From contig CM055108.1 of the NCBI GenBank assembly GCA_029204225.1, positions 10,450,293 through 10,514,292 of the forward strand: 64,000 nt of DNA, written 5' to 3'. This document shows, piece after piece, positions 22,005-32,100 of the stretch. The notes under the pieces were generated by a model. The model was not told the origin of the DNA and did not search any database. It was given only the letters and a program-made list of their open reading frames with translations. The position numbers and the translations under genes were made by a program. How positions within the stretch are numbered: position 1 is the stretch's first letter; each line of letters begins with the position of its first letter. The DNA comes from Diphasiastrum complanatum (Eukaryota; Streptophyta; Lycopodiopsida; Lycopodiales; Lycopodiaceae).

Positions 22005-22388
22005 CATATAGATCGAGGTGCTTCCACTTGGTGGACCAATAAGGAGATGTATAGGGCACACATAGGCTTTCTAATTGGAAAAGTTTAAAGGAAATCCAAA
22101 GTGCTGTGATTAATCTTTAATGGTTATGGTTTATGAAACAATGACAAACCTTTCGGTTTTACAACATACTAGAGTTCGAGAGTACATCACGAATATACAT
22201 ATAAATTGAGGTGCTTCCACTTTTTGGACTGATAAGGAGATGTATAGGGCACGCATAGGCGTTCTAATTGGGAAGGTTTGAAGGACATCCATAGTGCTAT
22301 GATGGATCTTCAATGGCTTATGAAGCAACGATGACATACATTTCGGTTATATGAGAATGTACTAGAGTTTAAGAGTACATCATATGCA
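22005..22388. repeat. Tandem duplication, period about 193 bp
   Basis: Two adjacent diverged copies (22005-22196 and 22198-22388). Both contain GAGGTGCTTCCACTT, a shared AAGGAGATGTATAGGGCAC block, TTCTAATTGG and a final GAGTACATCA. Confidence 0.8.
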
Positions 22389-23814
22389 TAAGATCTCTTA
22401 TCATTTTCCGGATCTGTCATTACAGGAGGAAGTTATTTCTAGAATCTACATGTACAACTGACTTGAGACCTCATTACGCTATGATGTTGTTTGTTTTCAA
22501 TGCAATGTCAAATTTTGTCACTAGAGTAGAAGTATGTGGAATTTTTGTGCCTATAGCTTCATAATTGAGGGCCTCTTTTCGTCCTTCAGTATTAGGTTGC
22601 ATGTTACTCACGTTTCTACTCCTACTACCTCCTAGAATACCTTCTCCAACATTCTTTTAAGTTATGATGATATACTTTTGCGAAGATGGTTGACCATTTA
22701 GAGAACTTATGTCTTAAGTGGAATAGTCCCAATCGTCAGGCTAAGGATTGTAAATGGCCTCTATATATGACACTGATGATGGGGATGATTCTAAGTTATA
22801 TTTATATATTGATGATGTAGATGATGTGGAGTGTCAAGCTCAACTATCGCATGACATATGTCTATCACACTCAATCATTCATTGGTAGCTGAATTTTATC
22901 TTACTGTGCATGCTACTCTTGAAGTTATGCCCTAGTCCCTTCAATAGGAGATTGTTGATTTCCACAAATTCTGTACCACCTATATGTCAAGAGGTATTTG
23001 ATATCTGATTTGTAAGTTTATAGCATTGGAATATCAGAATTATTATTTTTATTGAGAGAGATGAATTCATTTTTTTTCAAAAATGAATATCATCTAATCG
23101 TTGCTAAGCAGTTTTAAAAGGCTTATGTTGAATCTGTTATCAGTTTGCAAGACTTCATTATATTCATGTCTACGTTATGTTTGGGCCCAAAACGTGCACT
23201 CTGTTAATAGAGATGAGACAATCTATAACTTCTATACATTTCGGAAAAAATCAATGCAATCAAAAAATGAAGCCACGGATATTATCAAAATGTTGGTCTC
23301 ATCTACCCTATTGTGATATAGAAAAATAAGTATTTATAGAGTATTTTTTGCAGCCCACTTTACTTTTCTTGATGTATTGGCTGTAACTTCGTCAATGTCA
23401 ACATCCTTCATTGTTTCTTCTACATTTAGTGAAGTATTACGAATTTATGAGTTATTGCCCTTACCAATTTTACAAAGATATCAAAATATTATCGACCTTG
23501 GTTTTTAAGTTGCTCCTACTTTTTGACTTCACTATCATATGTTATGATTTGAGCAAGATGAGGTCCAAGGTTAGATACTTATTTTCTATTATGTGGTTTG
23601 ATTGTTCATAGTTAGTGTTGTTAATAAGAAATGATTATAGTACATGCATAAGTGCTTTTGTGCTTGGTAAATACATTTTTTTATTGTTATCTATGTAACT
23701 TGTTGGGAAAAAAATAAGATTGGGGGCACCAAATCCCTAACCTTATGGTAGATACCTCGAAGCTTTTCCCTAAGGATATATAAATTAGTATAAATGTGTC
23801 AACTCAAAAGATTT

Positions 23815-23818
<4 letters not shown>
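22389..23818. other. No gene recognised
   Basis: AT-rich sequence with short open frames only and no recognisable family. Confidence 0.4.
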
Positions 23819-23905
<87 letters not shown>

Positions 23906-24156
23906 GGTATTGTTTGTAGAAAATTTTTACTTGGTCTTTCTTTGAAATATTTAACTTGTGCACAACATGGTATTGGAGCACTTTCTTGGAATGGTCAAGC
24001 TTTTTTTTTTTTTTTTTCTATTCTTGCTACTACAACAATATTTCTCTTGCAATTTGATACCTCTCTCTTTGCTTATGTTGTTTCTTTGCAACCTTGTCCT
24101 CTTTCTATCCATTGGACCACCCAACCAATGGTCTAATGAACCGTTCAAGATGCCTT
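23819..24156. repeat. Tandem repeat unit 1, with expanded (CT)n(CA)n microsatellite
   Basis: A pure (CT)16 run followed by (CA)26 at 23819-23902 leads into ATGGTATTGTTTGTAGAAAA and about 250 bp that match 28902-29160. The unit ends in GCCTT, immediately followed by the copia LTR. Unit 2 at 28887 begins CTCTCTTACACATATGG, so the microsatellite is an expansion of that same position. Confidence 0.85.
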
Positions 24157-24867
24157 TGTGAAAGTACTGTACTTTAGGACCATAAATGGATCTACAAAAG
24201 ATCCACAAGAGTGATTGGATGCTTGCTTAACAATCTATCAAAAAACTAGACACAAAAAAGTTGATCTAGATTGGCAATTTGACAAACAACAAGCATTCAC
24301 AATCAAAAGCATTGATCAACATTGAAATCTGAGCCCACACGTGTGTACTATAGGCTTTAGTACAGCTTTCAACCTGAGAAACAAGTAGAAATTGATTTGG
24401 TTTCATTTGGATCACAAAAACTCAATGTACATAGTGAACTAGCTTGAGATTGCCAATGAGCTCCAAAAATTTTCTATCTTCTCACTATGGAGAGAGAGAG
24501 AGAGAATACATAGCAAATTTGACTTCTTTTTTGAAGTTAGGTGAATTTTCAGCATGTAATAAGGAAGTTAACTCACTCTCCTTGACCTAAAGTGAAACCC
24601 TAGTCTATTTATTTCCTAGAGTTATGCTTGGTAGGTAGCTAGTTGGTCAAATTTTCACCTTAAACTTAGGTGTAGGTCCTATAAAGTAGGGATGACCACC
24701 AAATAGACATGACCAATTCTCTTGACTTGACCTAACCTACATTAGGATGAGTTTCCCACGTGGCATCATGGCCTCACATGTGTGGGACCCACTTGTGTAC
24801 ACAATTTACACTATTCTACATGGTTTTTGATCAAGCTAGATTTGCCAATTTTTGGCAATTCTTCACA
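24157..24867 (-). repeat. 3' LTR of the young copia element
   Basis: TGTGAAAG...TTCACA on the plus strand (TG...CA, with TGTGAA inverted ends). It contains a G-box palindrome CACACGTGTG (24336-24345), a second CACGTG near 24757 and a 17-bp palindrome at 24842-24858 next to the edge. Confidence 0.93.
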
Positions 24868-24923
24868 CTCTTCAAATTTAGCTTGATCTATTTACAACTC
24901 TCTTGATAGATGAATGAAAGCTT

Positions 24924-26327
24924 TTAGAAGTGTCTAAAAAATCCAACTACAAACAAGAAATTTTTGAGACTCCAATAGAGAATGATGTCCATGAAAGATC
25001 TTTCACCACCTCTTAGAGGATCCCTTACAAGATGTTCCATAAATGTGTCTATATACATGTAGCACACTTCAAAACTAAACATTATGGATTCCAAGGCATT
25101 TTGTGCACTTGAAGATACATCAATTAAAATATTAAGTGCATAAATAATGTTGCCAAAGACAACTTGCCTTGCTTGATCCATATGATTGAGCCTAGATGGC
25201 TCCATCTTGATACTCAAGGTTTTTCTTGGAGTCCTCGAGTCTTGAGCTTGCTCCTCCACTTGACTTGACTCCAAACTATCAATGAATTGAATAAGGTGTT
25301 GATCCAAAGGTGCTTCTTCAAGTTTACAAATCTTCCACTCTTGAAAGATCATATTTCCACCATTGACAAATTCTTTGGCTGAAAACAAGTAGATTCTACA
25401 ATCTCTACTTGAAGAGCAAAACACTACCATTATTCCTATCATTGAAATAGGATAATCTTTGGTCCTTACATTGGAATGATCATGCTCAAAGCATGTGGAC
25501 CCAAAGATTTCCAATACAAATGATGTTTCATCTTTTATAACACTATTCAAACTATTACAAAAATAGTTATCCAATGAAATTGCTTTATCAACAACAAATG
25601 GAGATTTGAAAACATCTAATTTCATTGTTTTGTCATAAAGAGTACTAAACACCATAGATCTTAAAGATAAGCAACAAGTCACTCCATGTCTACTAATACT
25701 ATCTAAAAAGTATTCAAAGATAGTAGACTCTCCAATGCACGCCACCCTTGCAAGATGCACACTTGAATGGACAATTTGCATGCAATTTGATGACTTGGCC
25801 ATTGTCATTGAGGACTCCCTTGGAACTCTCATGCTTTGAGACTGATCTTCAAGATCTTCCTCCTTTTGATGCTCCTCCTCAATGCAAGCAAGATCGGACT
25901 TTGCCAAGATCTCCTCTTGAGTGATCTCCTGCTTTGCCAAGCTCATTCTTTCAAAAGCAACACTAGCTTCCAACTTAAACAATCTTCCATGTTTAAATCC
26001 CTTTGCAATGCAAATATCATTCTTCAAGATGAAGCAAACACCATGCTTAAAGTGGACATCCAAACCACTTTCTAAGAGTAGACCAACACTAAGCATATTC
26101 TTGGTGATTGATGGTACATAAAGGACATTTTCTAGATCCATGCATTTTGAGGATTCTAGACACAAAGAGATGGTGCCAACACCATCTATCCTACACTCTT
26201 CATCATTTGCAATAAAGACAAACTTTTTAGCAGTCGAAAGAGTGTAAGGTTGAGAAAAAGTTCTTTTCACAAGACATGTGGGAGCTAGCCCCACTGTCGA
26301 TCCACCAATTGTCTCTTGAATTGCCAT
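24924..26327 (-). CDS. Copia protease / partial integrase open frame (467 codons)
   Basis: The N-terminus overlaps the gag-protease frame and continues the protease core: KFVFIANDEECRIDGVGTIS, then LENVLYVPSITKNMLSVGLL, the classical copia word before the GAG-pre-integrase domain. The integrase HHCC and DDE core cannot be seen. Near residues 280-340 post-core integrase features reappear (FGSTCFEHDHS, a CRIYLFSAKEFVNGG-like block). The last 130 residues match no RT motif. An open frame this long in a young copy is unexpected if the sequence is simply decaying. The methionine at 26327 is probably internal; true expression would be as Gag-Pol. Confidence 0.7.
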   Translation of the reverse strand: MAIQETIGGSTVGLAPTCLVKRTFSQPYTLSTAKKFVFIANDEECRIDGVGTISLCLESSKCMDLENVLYVPSITKNMLSVGLLLESGLDVHFKHGVCFILKNDICIAKGFKHGRLFKLEASVAFERMSLAKQEITQEEILAKSDLACIEEEHQKEEDLEDQSQSMRVPRESSMTMAKSSNCMQIVHSSVHLARVACIGESTIFEYFLDSISRHGVTCCLSLRSMVFSTLYDKTMKLDVFKSPFVVDKAISLDNYFCNSLNSVIKDETSFVLEIFGSTCFEHDHSNVRTKDYPISMIGIMVVFCSSSRDCRIYLFSAKEFVNGGNMIFQEWKICKLEEAPLDQHLIQFIDSLESSQVEEQAQDSRTPRKTLSIKMEPSRLNHMDQARQVVFGNIIYALNILIDVSSSAQNALESIMFSFEVCYMYIDTFMEHLVRDPLRGGERSFMDIILYWSLKNFLFVVGFFRHF

Positions 26328-26556
26328 TGCTTGTTGGTGAGGATGCAGATGCCATCAAGAATACATCTACTTCATCCTCCTCCTCCCCCTTTGCAAGGTT
26401 TTCTTGTTTGTCCTCCTCCACTTGTACTCTTAGCCTCTTGTAGCATTCAGATGCATAATGCCCCTTCCTTCCACAAAAGAAGCATTTCTGCTTTGACTTG
26501 TCCTTTGAGCTTGATGCATCATCCTCCTCTTTGGCCTCCTTTGGATGCTTCTTCAA
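26228..26556 (-). pseudogene. Copia zinc knuckle and protease start (second knuckle copy)
   Basis: Carries a CCHC knuckle (CFFCGRKGHYASEC) followed by an acidic linker and the retropepsin active site WWIDSGASSHM. It is the downstream copy of a 160-bp duplication. The frame is separated from upstream gag by that duplication and overlaps the 467-codon frame at its end. Confidence 0.85.
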
Positions 26557-26713
26557 GGTTTCCTTGTTTGTCCTCCTCCACTTGTACTCTTAGCCTCTTG
26601 TAGCATTCAGATGCATAATGTCCCTTCCTTCCACAAAAGAAGCATTTCTGCTTTGACTTGTCCTTTGAGCTTGATGCATCATCCTCCTCTTTGGCCTCCT
26701 TTGGATGCTTCTT
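26394..26713 (-). repeat. 160-bp tandem duplication of the gag zinc knuckle
   Basis: 26394-26553 and 26554-26713 are near-identical direct copies, each encoding CFFCGRKGHYASEC and the KRLRVQVEEDKQ tail. A period of 160 bp (53 codons plus 1) shifts the frame between copies. Confidence 0.9.
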
Positions 26714-26791
26714 CTTTTCATTGGTCTTCTTTTTGCCTTTGAATGAGAAATTGGCTTTCTCATCACCATCCTGCAATGACAAGGAACTCAT
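26519..26791 (-). pseudogene. Copia gag C-terminal part with first zinc knuckle
   Basis: Lysine-rich linker (FKGKKKTNEKKKHPKEAKEE) followed by a complete CCHC knuckle, then a frameshift into QGNLEEASKGG caused by the duplication junction at 26554. Confidence 0.8.
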
Positions 26792-27399
26792 CCTATTGCA
26801 TGGAGCATCCTACACTCTTCAGCCACTAATACACTGTGAAGTTTTTCTATAGTTGGCAAAGTGTCTTGGATGGCAAAACTTTGGACCAAATTTGCAAAGT
26901 CATCTCCTAGACCATTAAGGACAATTTGTACAAGCTCTCCATCATGAATCTTCTCTCCAATGGAAGCCAACTCCCTATTTAGAGACTAGATTCTGAGTAC
27001 ATAATCTTGCGCACTCTCCTCACTTCTCCTCATGCTTTGCAAAATTTGATTTATAAGCATAAGAACTCTAGAAGTGTTGCTAGACTCATAGATTGATTTT
27101 AAAGACTCCCAAGCCTCTTTAGCATTAGTACAAGCTGATACTTCTCTCAACAAATCATTGCTCACATTCATCTTCACACAATGAAGTGCAAGCCTAGATA
27201 TCTTCTTGTATCTAGCTAACTCATGTGCACCTAGAGGTTCATCTTCATCTTCAATCAAGAACTCATAAACGTCTTGGAGCACCAAGAGTGACTCCATTCT
27301 AACCTTCCAAATAGCATAATTTGTAGAATTCAACCTCTCACTAGCTTCTAGAAGGTATGCTCTAGCAGATCCCATCTTACTAGTGACTTTTACAAACAA
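26788..27399 (-). pseudogene. Copia gag capsid (UBN2-type)
   Basis: Starts with an SSARAYLLEASERLNSTNYA-like N-terminus (here GSARAYLLEASERL), then IWKVRMESLLVLQDV, NAKEAWESLKSIYESS and SVLVAEECRM, the order typical of the copia gag UBN2 family. One stop (26983-26985, where a tryptophan or similar residue is expected before SLNRELASIG) interrupts an otherwise open 200-codon region. The product packages element RNA in virus-like particles. A nearly identical IWKVRMESLL word recurs at 54443 in a different copia remnant. Confidence 0.88.
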
Positions 27400-27741
27400 G
27401 AAATAGATTTGATTGACTTGAAACTCACAAAGGTTTCACACTTGCAGTGTTTCACTCAAATTTGATTTCTAATCCAACAAATGGACTTATAATCACAGTT
27501 CTATCACTCTCTCACAAAGCTGGAATGAAGATAAGATGAAGTGAAAACTACTTTCAAACAAATCTTGCCAAGAAATGGATTTGATTGTCTCTAGAAACTC
27601 ACTAAGGTCTCTCTTGTAGTTTTTCACTCAAATTAGATTTCTAATCCAACAAATGGACTTATAATCTCAGTGCTAGCACTCCCTCACAAAGTTGGAATGA
27701 AGATAAGATGATGTGAAATCTACTTACAATCAAATCTTGCC
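27398..27741 (-). repeat. Tandem duplication (period 172 bp) in the copia leader
   Basis: Two adjacent copies starting AAGAAATAGATTTGATTG (27398) and AAGAAATGGATTTGATTG (27570), both containing CCAACAAATGGACTTATAAT. They lie between the primer site and gag. Confidence 0.85.
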
Positions 27742-28167
27742 AGTTTTGGCTATTTTTGGACAAAAAAATGACTTAATCTCTTTCTTCCTTCTTGGTGTAC
27801 TTTCAAGACCTGTTTTTAACCTTAATAGGACTTGAACTCAGCCTAGATTAATTAGATTCCATGAAACAAATTCAAATCTAATCAATGGCAAAATGATCTT
27901 GGTAGATTATCCTAGGATCTCCACCAAAAATTACACCAACAGCTCACAAATTGAAATTTTTTTGGATCAAATGAATACCATGCATTAAATGCAAGTTCAG
28001 AGGTGCCCACACATGTGGACAGTACGGATTTGGACCCCTACCAAGTTTGGGATCAAATCTTCTCACCAAAATCAAGATTCTAGCTTGCCCTCTCAATACT
28101 AGTTTTTAGCACCAAAACTTGTTAAAAATGGATTTGCATTAGATCAATGGCTTATGCTCTTGTACTT

Positions 28168-28180
28168 GGCTCTGATACCA
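28168..28180 (-). promoter_or_regulatory. Primer-binding site of the young copia element
   Basis: The minus strand reads TGGTATCAGAGCC directly adjacent to the LTR end at 28181. Confidence 0.9.
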
Positions 28181-28881
28181 TGTGAAAGTACTGTACTTTA
28201 GGACCATAAATGGATCTACAAAAGATCCACAAGAGTGATTGGATGCTTGCTTAACAATCTATCAAAAAACTAGACACAAAAAAGTTGATCTAGATTGGCA
28301 ATTTGACAAACAACAAGCATTCACAATCAAAAGCATTGATCAACATTGAAATCCGAGCCCACACGTGTGTACTACAGGCTTTAGTACAGCCTTCAACCTG
28401 AGAAACAAGTAGAAATTGATTTGGTTTCATTTGGATCACAAAAACTCAATGTACATAGTGAACTAGCTTGAGATTGCCAATGAGCTCCAAAAATTTTCTA
28501 TCTTCTCACTATGGAAAGAGAGAATACATAGCAAATTCGACTTCCTTCTTGAAATTAGGTGGATTTCCAGCATGTAATAAGGAAGTTAACTCACTCTCCT
28601 TGACCTAAAATGAAACCCTAGTCTATTTCCTTGAGTTATGCTTGGTAGGTAGCTAGTTGGTCAAATTTTCACCTTAAACTTAGGTGTAGGTTCTATAAAG
28701 TAGGGATGACCACCAAATAGACATGACCAACTCTCTTGACTTGACCTAACCTACATTAAGATGAGTTTCCCACGTGGCATCATGGCCTCACATGTGTGGG
28801 ACCCACTTGTGTACACAATTTACACTATTCTACATGGTTTTTGATCAAGCTAGATTTGCCAAAAATTGGCAATTCTTCACA
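28181..28881 (-). repeat. 5' LTR of the young copia element
   Basis: Same sequence as 24157-24867 with few differences. It carries the G-box palindrome at 28360-28369. The 17-bp palindrome at 28856-28872 is in the inverted orientation compared with the other LTR. Confidence 0.93.
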
Positions 28882-28886
28882 GCCTT

Positions 28887-29160
28887 CTCTCTTACACATA
28901 TGGTATTGTTTGTAGAAAATTTTTACTTGGTCTTTCTCTGAAATTTTTACCTTGTGCATAGCATGGTATTGGAGCACTTTCTTGGAATGGCCTAGCTTTT
29001 TCTTTTCTATTTCTGCTACCACACAACAATATTTGTCTTGCAATTCGATACATCTCCCTTTGCTTATGTTGTTGTTTCCTTGCAACCTTGTCCTCTTTCT
29101 ATCCATCCCTTCCTTCCATTGGGCCAATTCATCTACCACCCAACCAATGGTCTAATGAAC
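28887..29160. repeat. Tandem repeat unit 2
   Basis: Starts CTCTCTTACACATATGG and matches unit 1 (23819-24148) through to AATGGTCTAATGAAC. With the copia element removed the two units would be directly adjacent. Confidence 0.85.
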
Positions 29161-32100
29161 GGGTTAAGGGCTACCCTATGATATAGGCTAGGCCTAATAA
29201 CCAATATACACATCCATTTTTTGTCTCTTATTTCAATCTTGAGCTTAGAATGAAAAATAATAATTTTGTTTTTTAACTAATAAGCATGCTCCCAACAATC
29301 ATCATCACTTGTACACCATTTTCAACGAACCAAAAGTTCGGTTACCAAGAAAGCTCTAAAAGATTTCTTTGAGAGATATCTTGGAGGAGATTATCTTTCG
29401 ATGCTAAAGTGTCTCCTTCATGTAAATTGAGGGTTAAATGACTTACATGAAATATGAGATGTACTTTAATACTCTTCGAAAGATCCAGCTAATAAACTAA
29501 ACATTTGATTCCTTTAAGAATTTATATGGCCCATTGAAACGTGTTGATATTTTATAATATTTGAATGTACGCAAAACATTGGAATCCTTAGGAATCATGA
29601 AATACACTCAATGTGCAACATTGAATTCTCAAGGAGTTCATTTTAGGTCAGCATAATGTTTGGCTTGTTTCTAAACACTCAAAACATTTTCACGTTCTAA
29701 CTACAATATTACTTGCATTTTTTATTATTGGTTTTTTTATGAACATGAACAGATCCTATTTCAACATTGACAGATGAACTTGGTTGGAATCCATAAGCAT
29801 CTTTATATCAATCACTACAAACTGTTATCCCAATTTGTATAGATATTTCTTTTTGAAACTATCCAACGATTCAACTAACATGTTTGTCTAAATACGTGAG
29901 AAACATCCTTATATCAATCAAGTTTTGTTTTTCATTCATGATTTTTGTGCTCGTGTCAACTACACACAGAGTTTATGGTTGATTATTGACTAATCTATGT
30001 TTAAACTTCATGGTAATTTCTTATGATGTTTTATGACATTGACTTGGCAAGGATGAACAAGTACAATAAGCTAAGTTGCTACGATGTTTCAAGTCAGCCA
30101 TTTGTCGTGACACATCTTGAAAAAATATGCTACTGGATGTTATCAATCTATTGAATCCTTCAATTTAGATGCTCCAAGTATTGTTTCCTTACAAAGTCTT
30201 TATGAAAATTTTGATCAAATAATAAATGTATATATATATTGCTTGCATTCAGTTTTGATATAGTAGAGAAAGATATGGTTATTGGTGATGGAACAATGCA
30301 AAACGATGTGCTTGAAGTTTTCCATTAGTAACAAGTAATCAAACTATTGTATGGTTTAACCACAAAAATGCACAATATTGGAGAGCATTACATGTGTTTA
30401 TGATGTTGCAACACCTTTTTATTTTTAGTATGTGCAATTTACATAGTGGAATGTGAAAAACATTATGTACATTAGCAAGACATTGCATTCAAACCATTAA
30501 GTTCATCCAAAGGTTGAGACACATGGCGAGAGAGAGAGAGAGAGAGAGAGGGGATGACACAAATTTAAATTTCAAAGATGAATTTCACTAGGAGAGCCAT
30601 ATATTCAATCAGGACTTTTTATGAGATATCCAACTTGTAGTGCCCCCTTTAAAACTCATAATTGAACTCAATTACAAACTGGCTGATTAATTTGAGCTCT
30701 CAACTTAAAGCTTAAAATCAAATATATTCTATGATTCTACTAGCATTGAGGTGGTTTAACATGTGTAGTAGAATGCTCATAAAGCTTCTTCTACATTTTA
30801 TAAGCACATGTTATCACTAGGGGTTTAATTTTAAATTTGCTAACAAGTGTTGGTTTAGAAAATGCATAGGTACAATGAGTGCCATTCATGCTTCCTATCT
30901 GTGCAATCATGGAAACATAGTGGAATAACCAAGCTATGGGAAATGACTAAAGAATCACATTACCTTAAGGATATAATGATATTGTATTATTCAATCTTGG
31001 ACCATTAATTGCTAGTGTGCAAATTCATGGGGATCTCAATATGACAAAAGTGTATGAAGTATTGTAGAAGGCAATAGTTAGAAAAAAATGTCTCGTTTAA
31101 TTTGCATTGTGTTCAAACCTTTAGCAAGTAGTAGCATCACAACTATTTAAGCCCAAAGTATTGTGACAATGCTCGACTTTGAATATTCTTACCAAAGAGT
31201 GTTTTTGGAAATGCTTATCTTGTTCTAGCAAACTGTGGAAAAGCTAGAAGCCCAAAGAGGGTATCCATAGAATAATGTAGAGGTAAGCTAATAGAAGGAT
31301 GTAAAGCTCTTTCACCTAATCTTCACCAAGCTCCAGTCTTATTCTATGAAGATGCCATATATAGAAAATTGCCATCCTTGTTTCGAGGGGAACACACCTA
31401 CGGATGCCTATGATAAGTAACATGTTCCACCTCTTCTTGGTCAATCAAATATTTATGTCGTCATGTTTTATCAATACTTATCCCAAATAATGTAAATCCT
31501 AATTTTATTAGCTCGTAGCCTATACTTGAGACAAACTCTTCTTGATCAAAGAGTTGATTGAAATATAGTTTGGATGCATATTTGAACCAAAATTCTAGGC
31601 CTTGAATAAAAATTCGTACTATGGAGCTTAAATTGATTTTAGAACACACTGGGGTTGTGAACTCTACAAAATGGACGTTGCTTAAACTTATTGAGTTTCT
31701 TTCAAATCAATATGAGGTTGAAAGCATTTTCAAGCGCATGGTATTCAAAGCTTGAAGGTTGAAACAAGTGTAGGACTTACAAGAAGGTACTTAAATTACA
31801 ATAACCACTTATGGTAATACTTTGCAAACATGAAACATCAAGAGAAGTCATCCTTGGTAGACTTAGATCTCTTAAATATTATTGTTCTTCTTATTGAAAA
31901 TGAAAGTGGGTTCAAAATCCTGAAAAAGAGAACAAATTCAATATTAGAGAAGATTGGCATTGAATGATTGAATTTAAATTCATGAGATCAATGTTGGAGT
32001 TGGCTAAGGGAGTTGCTCTTGTTTACTATTTAGAGTAAAAAAATTGAGGATGATTAAATTTTTTTGGCAAATTTCAATTTAGATAGCATGTCTAAAATTT

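Larger units (their letters stand above)
24157..28881 (-). mobile_element. Young Ty1/copia LTR retrotransposon lacking a recognisable RT
   Basis: Complete insertion: LTRs at 24157-24867 and 28181-28881, 5-bp target duplication GCCTT (24152-24156 and 28882-28886), primer site at 28168-28180 and a minus-strand interior. The LTRs differ by only about 15-20 substitutions and small indels over 0.7 kb by eye, so insertion was fairly recent. The interior (3.3 kb) carries gag, a duplicated zinc knuckle, protease, and a 467-codon open frame in which integrase is partial and no RT YxDD motif can be seen. It therefore probably relied on a helper element. Confidence 0.93.

Noticed and set aside
28168-28180. 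tRNA gene suspicion at TGGTATCAGAGCC sites (also 3474, 16359, 53782)
   Set aside because: These are primer-binding sites next to LTR ends; no cloverleaf surrounds them.
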